From an uncultured Afifella sp. (GTDB taxonomy: Bacteria; Pseudomonadota; Alphaproteobacteria; Rhizobiales; Afifellaceae): DNA of 60,593 bases. The notes below the pieces were generated by a model that ran no database searches, was not told the origin of the DNA, and worked only from the letters and a program-made list of their open reading frames with translations. The stretch lies in contig CAMYKZ010000041.1 in NCBI GenBank assembly GCA_947259045.1, positions 1 to 60,593 on the forward strand, given 5' to 3'. Position 1 is the first letter of the stretch, and each line of letters opens with the position of its first letter. Position numbers and translations under genes: made by a program. Positions 56,080 through 60,593 of this stretch are shown one piece after another.

Positions 56080-58476
56080 TCAAACTGTCTCGACGAAGGA
56101 ATCCAGGACCTTCTTGCGGCCCGCCTTTTCGAAATCGATCGTCAGCTTGTTGCCGTCAATCGTCGCAATTGTTCCATAGCCGAATTTCTGATGGAAGATG
56201 CGCTCTCCAACTCCGTAAAGGCTTTCGCCGCCGATCACGCTGCGGGCGACGAGTTCGCCTTCAATCGTCAGAGGCTGGCGTCGGGCTGAAGGCTGTTTCG
56301 CGCGCGGGTCGGTGCGCCCGCGATTGTTTTGCGCCCGCTGCCAGCCCGGTGTGCGGTACGCGGAGTTGAAGGGTTCCATGTCATCGAAGCGCGACGTGCC
56401 GTAACCGCCTGACCCGCCAGCACCATAACCGCCGTAAGATGCCGGTTCGGCCACTTCGACATGATCTTCCGGCAGGTCGTCGACAAACCGGGATGCGATC
56501 GTGGATTGCCAGAGCCCGTGAATGCGCCTGTTGGCGACGAACCAGACCGAAGCATGCCGGCGCGCCCGCGTCAGGCCGACATAAGCGAGGCGGCGCTCTT
56601 CCTCCAGTCCGGCGCGGCCGCTTTCATCGATCGAACGCTGGTGCGGAAACAGGCCTTCTTCCCAGCCCGGCAGGTAGACAATATCGAACTCCAGACCCTT
56701 GGCGGAATGCAAGGTCATGATCGACACGGCCTCTTCTTCAGCGCCCGCATCGGTATCCATCACCAGGCTGACATGTTCCAGAAAGCCGGCCAGCGACTCA
56801 TACTCGCCCATCGTGTTGATGAGTTCCTTGAGGTTTTCCAGCCGGCCCGGCGCGTCTGCCGAACGGTCAAGCTGCCACATTTCCGTGTAGCCGGATTCCT
56901 CCAGGATTATTTCAGCCAAATCGGTATGGCTCATGCGGTCGATCTGATCGGACCAGCGGGCGAAATTCTTCAGCAGTTCATCCAATGTCCCGCGCTGCTT
57001 CGGCTTCAATTCTTCAGATGCGACAAGTTCGGCAGTCGCCGCAGTCAGCGGAATGCCGCGGGCGCGGGCATGGGCATGAATGATTTGGATTGTTGCCGCG
57101 CCAAGGCCGCGCTTGGGCGTGTTGACGATGCGCTCAAAAGCCAGATCATCGGCCGGATTGACGGTTGCGCGCAGATAGGCGAGCGCGTCGCGGATCTCCA
57201 TCCGTTCGAAAAACCGCGGGCCGCCGATAACCCGGTAATTCAGCCCGAGGGTGACAAAGCGGTCTTCGAATTCACGCATCTGGAACGAGGCGCGGACCAG
57301 AATGGCGATCTCGTTGAGCGAATGTCCCTGGCGCTGGCGCTGTTCGATATCCTCGCCGATGGCCCGGGCTTCTTCAGAGGAATCCCAGCCCGACGAGACA
57401 AGGACCTTGTCGCCCATGTCGGAACTCTCGGCAAACAAAGTCTTGCCGAGGCGGCCTTCATTATGGGCGATCAGGCCGGAGGCTGCCGCCAGGATATGGC
57501 CGGTGGAACGGTAATTGCGCTCCAGCCGGATAACGGCAGCACCCGGGAAATCCTTGTCGAAGCGCAAAATGTTGTCGACCTCGGCGCCGCGCCAGCCATA
57601 GATCGACTGATCGTCGTCGCCGACACAGCAGATATTGCTCGTCCGATTCCCCGACCCGTCATCTTTCGGCTGGGCAAGCAGACGAAGCCACAGATATTGG
57701 GCGACATTGGTATCCTGATATTCGTCCACCAGAATGTAGCGGAAACGGTTCTGGAATTCCGCCAGAACATCCGGGTGTTGCCGGAAAAGCCGCAGGCATT
57801 CCGTCAGCAGATCGCCAAAATCGGCTGCGTTCAGCACCTTCAGCCGCTGCTGATAGTCCTGGTACAGTTCCCGTCCCTTGCCGTTGGCATAGGCATAGGC
57901 TTCGCCATCGGGAACCTTGTCGGGCGCCAGCCCGCGGTTCTTCCAGCTGTCGATTGCGGAGGCGAGCTGGCGCGCCGGCCAGCGTTTCTCATCGATATTG
58001 GCGGCCTGGATCAATTGTTTGAGCAGCCGGATCTGATCGTCGGTATCGAGAATCGTGAAATCGGATTTCAGGCCGACCAGCTCCGCGTGACGGCGCAGGA
58101 TCTTGACGCCGATGGAGTGGAATGTGCCGAGCCACGGCATGCCTTCCGCCATGCCTTCACCGATCAGCCGGCAGATGCGCAGTTTCATTTCCCGTGCCGC
58201 CTTGTTGGTAAAGGTCACGGCAAGGATCTGCGAAGGAAAGGCGCGGTCGGTTGCCAGCAGATGGGCGATCCGGGTTGTCAGAACCCGTGTCTTGCCGGTA
58301 CCGGCCCCGGCAAGCACCAGAACCGGGCCGTCAGTGGTTTCAACAGCCTGGCGCTGCTCCGGATTGAGCCCGTCCAGATAGACGGCCGGCCTGGCGGCCG
58401 CGGCCGCGCGCGCGGCGATTCCGCCAGGCTGAGGCACTGGCGTCTCCCTATCGGACATTCGAGCAATTTTTGTCAT
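56080..58476 (-). CDS. uvrD: UvrD/PcrA-type 3'-5' DNA helicase
   Basis: About 798 residues. SF1A helicase motifs in order: 'GLNPEQRQAVET' (Q motif), Walker A 'GAGTGKTRVLT', 'AVTFTNKAAREMK', 'LVDEYQDTN' (Walker B), 'GDDDQSIYGWRGAE', 'RLERNYRS', 'IMTLHSAKGLEFDIVYLPG' and 'RRLAYVGLTRARRH'. The C-terminus ends with the Tudor-like 'GERIFHQKFGYGTI' segment that binds RNA polymerase in PcrA. It acts in nucleotide excision and mismatch repair. The start is uncertain among TTG 58494, ATG 58476 and ATG 58458; none has a good ribosome-binding sequence. Confidence 0.95.
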   Translation of the reverse strand: MTKIARMSDRETPVPQPGGIAARAAAAARPAVYLDGLNPEQRQAVETTDGPVLVLAGAGTGKTRVLTTRIAHLLATDRAFPSQILAVTFTNKAAREMKLRICRLIGEGMAEGMPWLGTFHSIGVKILRRHAELVGLKSDFTILDTDDQIRLLKQLIQAANIDEKRWPARQLASAIDSWKNRGLAPDKVPDGEAYAYANGKGRELYQDYQQRLKVLNAADFGDLLTECLRLFRQHPDVLAEFQNRFRYILVDEYQDTNVAQYLWLRLLAQPKDDGSGNRTSNICCVGDDDQSIYGWRGAEVDNILRFDKDFPGAAVIRLERNYRSTGHILAAASGLIAHNEGRLGKTLFAESSDMGDKVLVSSGWDSSEEARAIGEDIEQRQRQGHSLNEIAILVRASFQMREFEDRFVTLGLNYRVIGGPRFFERMEIRDALAYLRATVNPADDLAFERIVNTPKRGLGAATIQIIHAHARARGIPLTAATAELVASEELKPKQRGTLDELLKNFARWSDQIDRMSHTDLAEIILEESGYTEMWQLDRSADAPGRLENLKELINTMGEYESLAGFLEHVSLVMDTDAGAEEEAVSIMTLHSAKGLEFDIVYLPGWEEGLFPHQRSIDESGRAGLEEERRLAYVGLTRARRHASVWFVANRRIHGLWQSTIASRFVDDLPEDHVEVAEPASYGGYGAGGSGGYGTSRFDDMEPFNSAYRTPGWQRAQNNRGRTDPRAKQPSARRQPLTIEGELVARSVIGGESLYGVGERIFHQKFGYGTIATIDGNKLTIDFEKAGRKKVLDSFVETV

Positions 58477-58626
58477 CTTCAGCCGATTCGTCAAAGCTTC
58501 AAGATAGTGCAGGGCAGGCCGCGAAGCGAGCGACCGGATCAGCCGATCGACATCTTTCTTGCCAAATACGGCAAAATCGGTCTGATTGCCTGTGATTGAA
58601 CGAATTTATCGGCTGGAAAACGAACA

Positions 58627-59454
58627 ATGTGCACGATTGACGGGTGCGGAACCAATACGGAGCTGCCGCCCATTGAACTGAGCGAGACCGACCGGCGCGC
58701 CTTTCTGGCCGGGGCAGCCAGCCTGCCGCTTGCAACCGTGCTGGCGTTTCCGGAACTGGCGGCAGCCCAGGCGGCCAGACTGGAACCGGTTCAGATCGAA
58801 ACCCGGTCCGGCAGAAAGGCGCTTGGCGTCATTGCCATGCCGGAGACCCTGCCGGCGCCTGCGATCGTGCTGATCCATGAATGGTGGGGGCTGAACGACC
58901 AGATCAAATCAGTGGCCGCCGATCTGGCCAAACAGGGTTTCATCGCGCTTGCAGTGGATCTCTACGACGGACAGGTTGCAGCCAACGCCGACGAAGCACG
59001 GGCGCTGATCAAGGCGCTTGACGCGGATCGGGCAACGGATGCGCTCGTATCGGTGGTCAATTTTCTGAAAGCCCATGAGGCGTCGAATGGCAAGGTCGCC
59101 ACGCTGGGCTGGTGTTTCGGTGGCGGCTGGTCGCTCGATACCGCGATTGCAGTCCAGGTGGATGCGGCAGTTGTCTATTATGGCCGGGTCAATAAAAGTG
59201 CAGATGAACTGGCAGGTCTGGGAGCGCCCGTACTCGGTCATTTCGGCACTGAAGACCGTTCGATCAACCCGCAGATGGTCGGCAAATTCAGCCGTGAAAT
59301 GGAAAAAGCCGGAAAGGCCGATCAATTGACCGTTCACTGGTACAGGGCCAACCATGCTTTCGCCAACCCGACCGGGGCCCGCTACGATGAAGACGATGCA
59401 GAGCTTGCCTGGGCCCGCACGCTGGCGTTTTTCTATCAGCATCTGAACGGGTAG
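58627..59454 (+). CDS. exported dienelactone hydrolase-family protein
   Basis: Protein of 275 residues. The N-terminus carries a twin-Arg signal (RR at 23-24, 'TDRRAFLAGAASLPLATVLA', cleavage near AAAQA). The alpha/beta hydrolase domain follows with 'IVLIHEWWGLNDQIKSVAAD' and the dienelactone hydrolase triad Cys163 ('GWCFGGG'), Asp210 ('GTEDRSIN') and His243 ('ANHAFANPTG'). Cytoplasmic enzymes hydrolyse dienelactones in chloroaromatic degradation; exported versions have mostly unknown substrates. It is divergent from uvrD, with 150 bp to the helicase start used here. Confidence 0.9.
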   Translation: MCTIDGCGTNTELPPIELSETDRRAFLAGAASLPLATVLAFPELAAAQAARLEPVQIETRSGRKALGVIAMPETLPAPAIVLIHEWWGLNDQIKSVAADLAKQGFIALAVDLYDGQVAANADEARALIKALDADRATDALVSVVNFLKAHEASNGKVATLGWCFGGGWSLDTAIAVQVDAAVVYYGRVNKSADELAGLGAPVLGHFGTEDRSINPQMVGKFSREMEKAGKADQLTVHWYRANHAFANPTGARYDEDDAELAWARTLAFFYQHLNG

Positions 59455-59463
59455 CGGGTCCGG

Positions 59464-59700
59464 ATGAGCGAAGGCAAACGGATCGGTGTTGGCACAATCG
59501 CCGCATGCCAGGTCGCTGATCGAGCTGTCGGACCGGGTGTCGGTAGAAGGCGCGTTCGCACGGGATTTTGCGGCGCGGCGCGATTTCTGCCGCCGGTACG
59601 GTTTTTCCGAAGCCAGTTCGATCGACGACGGCAGAGCGTGCCGGTCGTGCTGCCGATCATGCAAGATCACCCGCTTTATCAGGGCTGGATGCCAGAATAA
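59464..59700 (+). pseudogene. possible small frameshifted gene, unknown
   Basis: After the hydrolase, two overlapping short frames show coding-like third-position bias in succession. Frame 2 reads from GTG 59486 ('SPHARSLIELSDRVSVEG', 'FARDFAARRDFCRRYGFSE'), then frame 1 from about 59630 to the stop at 59700 ('VPVVLPIMQDHPLYQGWMPE'). Joined by one shift they would make about 70 residues. I do not recognise the product. It could be a small gene with an indel, or chance. Confidence 0.3.
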
Positions 59701-59738
59701 CGATTGGCCGATTGCCGCAGGGGCATAAGGCGCTTTGA

Positions 59739-60593
59739 TCAGCGGTGCTCCTCGACGCTCAGGTCGATCAGCGCGCGGTTGAAGAAGCGCAACGCGCGAA
59801 CCTGACCGGCGCGGCCGATAATTTTCGTCGGATCGTCGGTATCGACAACGGGAATAGTGCTCTCGCCGCTATTGTCGAACATGCGAAGTGCTGTTTCCAG
59901 CGTATCGCCGGGGCGCAGATAGGGATTGCCTTCACCGGGATCAAACGGTTCGGGTTCTTCGTTATCCTGCAGCGCTTCAAGGAAATCGCGGACACGCAGG
60001 GTTCTGAACAGGTATCGGTGCGGTCCGTCGGAAACAAACAGGCCGCGGCTTTCCAGCTGCCAGTGGAAATAGGAGCGGCCATTGACGGCATGGGAAAGGC
60101 CGACTGCGATCGAGACCGTAAACAACAGGGCGATCGTCAGAGCATAGCCGCCGGTCAGTTCAAAGACGATCATTGTCGTGGAAATGGGCGCGCCGATCAC
60201 GGCGGCCGCCACCGCGGCCATTCCGATGATGGCATAAAGGCCTTCGCTTGATGCCATGTCGGGAAACACGCTTGCGGCAATCAGGCCGAACGCGCCACCG
60301 GTCATGGCGCCGAGATAGAGGGCAGGGGAAAATATGCCGCCGCCAAACCGCGATGCGAGCGTGATTGCAGTCGCTGCCGTCTTGGCAACCAGAAGCGCCA
60401 GCAACAGACTGATCGGCAATGATGCTTTCAGAGCTGCATCGGTCGTTTCATAACCGACGCCCAGAATATCGGGAAAAAACACTGCGATTGCGCCGATCAG
60501 GATGCCGCCGACGATCGGCCGGGCCCAGATCGGCATGGTGATGCCGCGCGCGACATAGTCGGTGCCGATCAGGGCGAACTGGAAAATGATCGC
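59739..60593 (-). CDS. ClC-family chloride channel/antiporter with C-terminal CBS domains (5' end outside window)
   Basis: The frame is open from the right edge to the stop at 59739 (284 residues of the C-terminal half). Membrane helices include the conserved anion-path motif 'GGGIFSPALYLGAMTGGAFG', and 'AAVIGAPISTTMIVFELTG' is the helix N region. After the membrane part, 'RVRDFLEALQDNEEPEPFDP' and 'LRPGDTLETALRMFDNSGES' begin CBS-like domains ending 'DLSVEEHR'. It moves chloride, or exchanges it for protons, across the inner membrane. It is convergent with the hydrolase gene. Confidence 0.92.
   Translation of the reverse strand, partial: AIIFQFALIGTDYVARGITMPIWARPIVGGILIGAIAVFFPDILGVGYETTDAALKASLPISLLLALLVAKTAATAITLASRFGGGIFSPALYLGAMTGGAFGLIAASVFPDMASSEGLYAIIGMAAVAAAVIGAPISTTMIVFELTGGYALTIALLFTVSIAVGLSHAVNGRSYFHWQLESRGLFVSDGPHRYLFRTLRVRDFLEALQDNEEPEPFDPGEGNPYLRPGDTLETALRMFDNSGESTIPVVDTDDPTKIIGRAGQVRALRFFNRALIDLSVEEHR

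Noticed and set aside
56461..58599. 712-codon plus-strand frame
   Set aside because: Mirror image of the uvrD gene in high-GC DNA; no recognisable domains, while the minus strand has every helicase motif.

Overview
The window is typical chromosomal sequence of an alphaproteobacterium, most likely of the Hyphomicrobiales (Rhizobiales). The evidence is a high G+C content (about 60% by eye), a complete alphaproteobacterial division and cell wall (dcw) cluster running on through lpxC, bamD, recN and ligA, a long FtsZ with an extended linker, a CtrA-like site ahead of ddl-ftsQAZ, a DUF1127 micro-protein and a type A RNase P RNA. I see no insertion sequence, prophage, integrase, CRISPR array or tRNA.

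Bases 1-7,700 hold accessory metabolism. A large 5-oxoprolinase/hydantoinase A+B fusion runs off the left edge and carries an exact in-frame 30 bp tandem duplication. It is divergent from a MarR-type regulator. Next come a Tat-exported two-domain multicopper oxidase that overlaps a ZIP-family metal transporter with an unusual extracytoplasmic domain, and an exported PQQ-type aldose dehydrogenase.

Bases 7,836-16,500 hold the most interesting accessory locus. Nine minus-strand genes are packed as one operon: FAH-family hydrolase, RutE-like nitroreductase, OsmC, TRAP transporter P-Q-M, intradiol ring-cleavage dioxygenase, malonyl-CoA decarboxylase and GntR regulator. A YciI-family gene is divergent from it. 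A perfect 16 bp palindrome sits exactly between the two presumed -35 elements. I read the locus as an uptake and degradation pathway for an aromatic acid or quinol-type compound, with a three-carbon (malonate-level) product. I do not recognise the set as a described pathway.

Bases 16,600-20,100 contain a DM13-domain protein, a 65-residue exported Cys/His protein, rnpB, a lytic transglycosylase, an N-acetylmuramoyl-L-alanine amidase and a DjlA-like J-domain protein.

Bases 20,340-45,614 are the dcw cluster and its usual downstream genes: mraZ-rsmH-ftsL-ftsI-murE-murF-mraY-murD-ftsW-murG-murC-murB-(ridA)-ddl-ftsQ-ftsA-ftsZ, a terminator, then lpxC-bamD-recN-ligA. Most genes overlap by 4-8 bp. 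Departures from the norm are a murD interrupted by a deletion plus frameshift, and a RidA-family gene between murB and ddl.

Bases 45,694-60,593 hold mostly independent units: an AzlC/AzlD exporter, a periplasmic/membrane protein of unknown function, a nucleoside hydrolase, aminopeptidase P, a DUF1127 protein, PrmA, a flavoprotein monooxygenase, a DUF2167 protein, a hybrid histidine kinase, UvrD/PcrA helicase, an exported dienelactone hydrolase, a possible frameshifted small gene, and a ClC chloride channel with CBS domains cut by the right edge.
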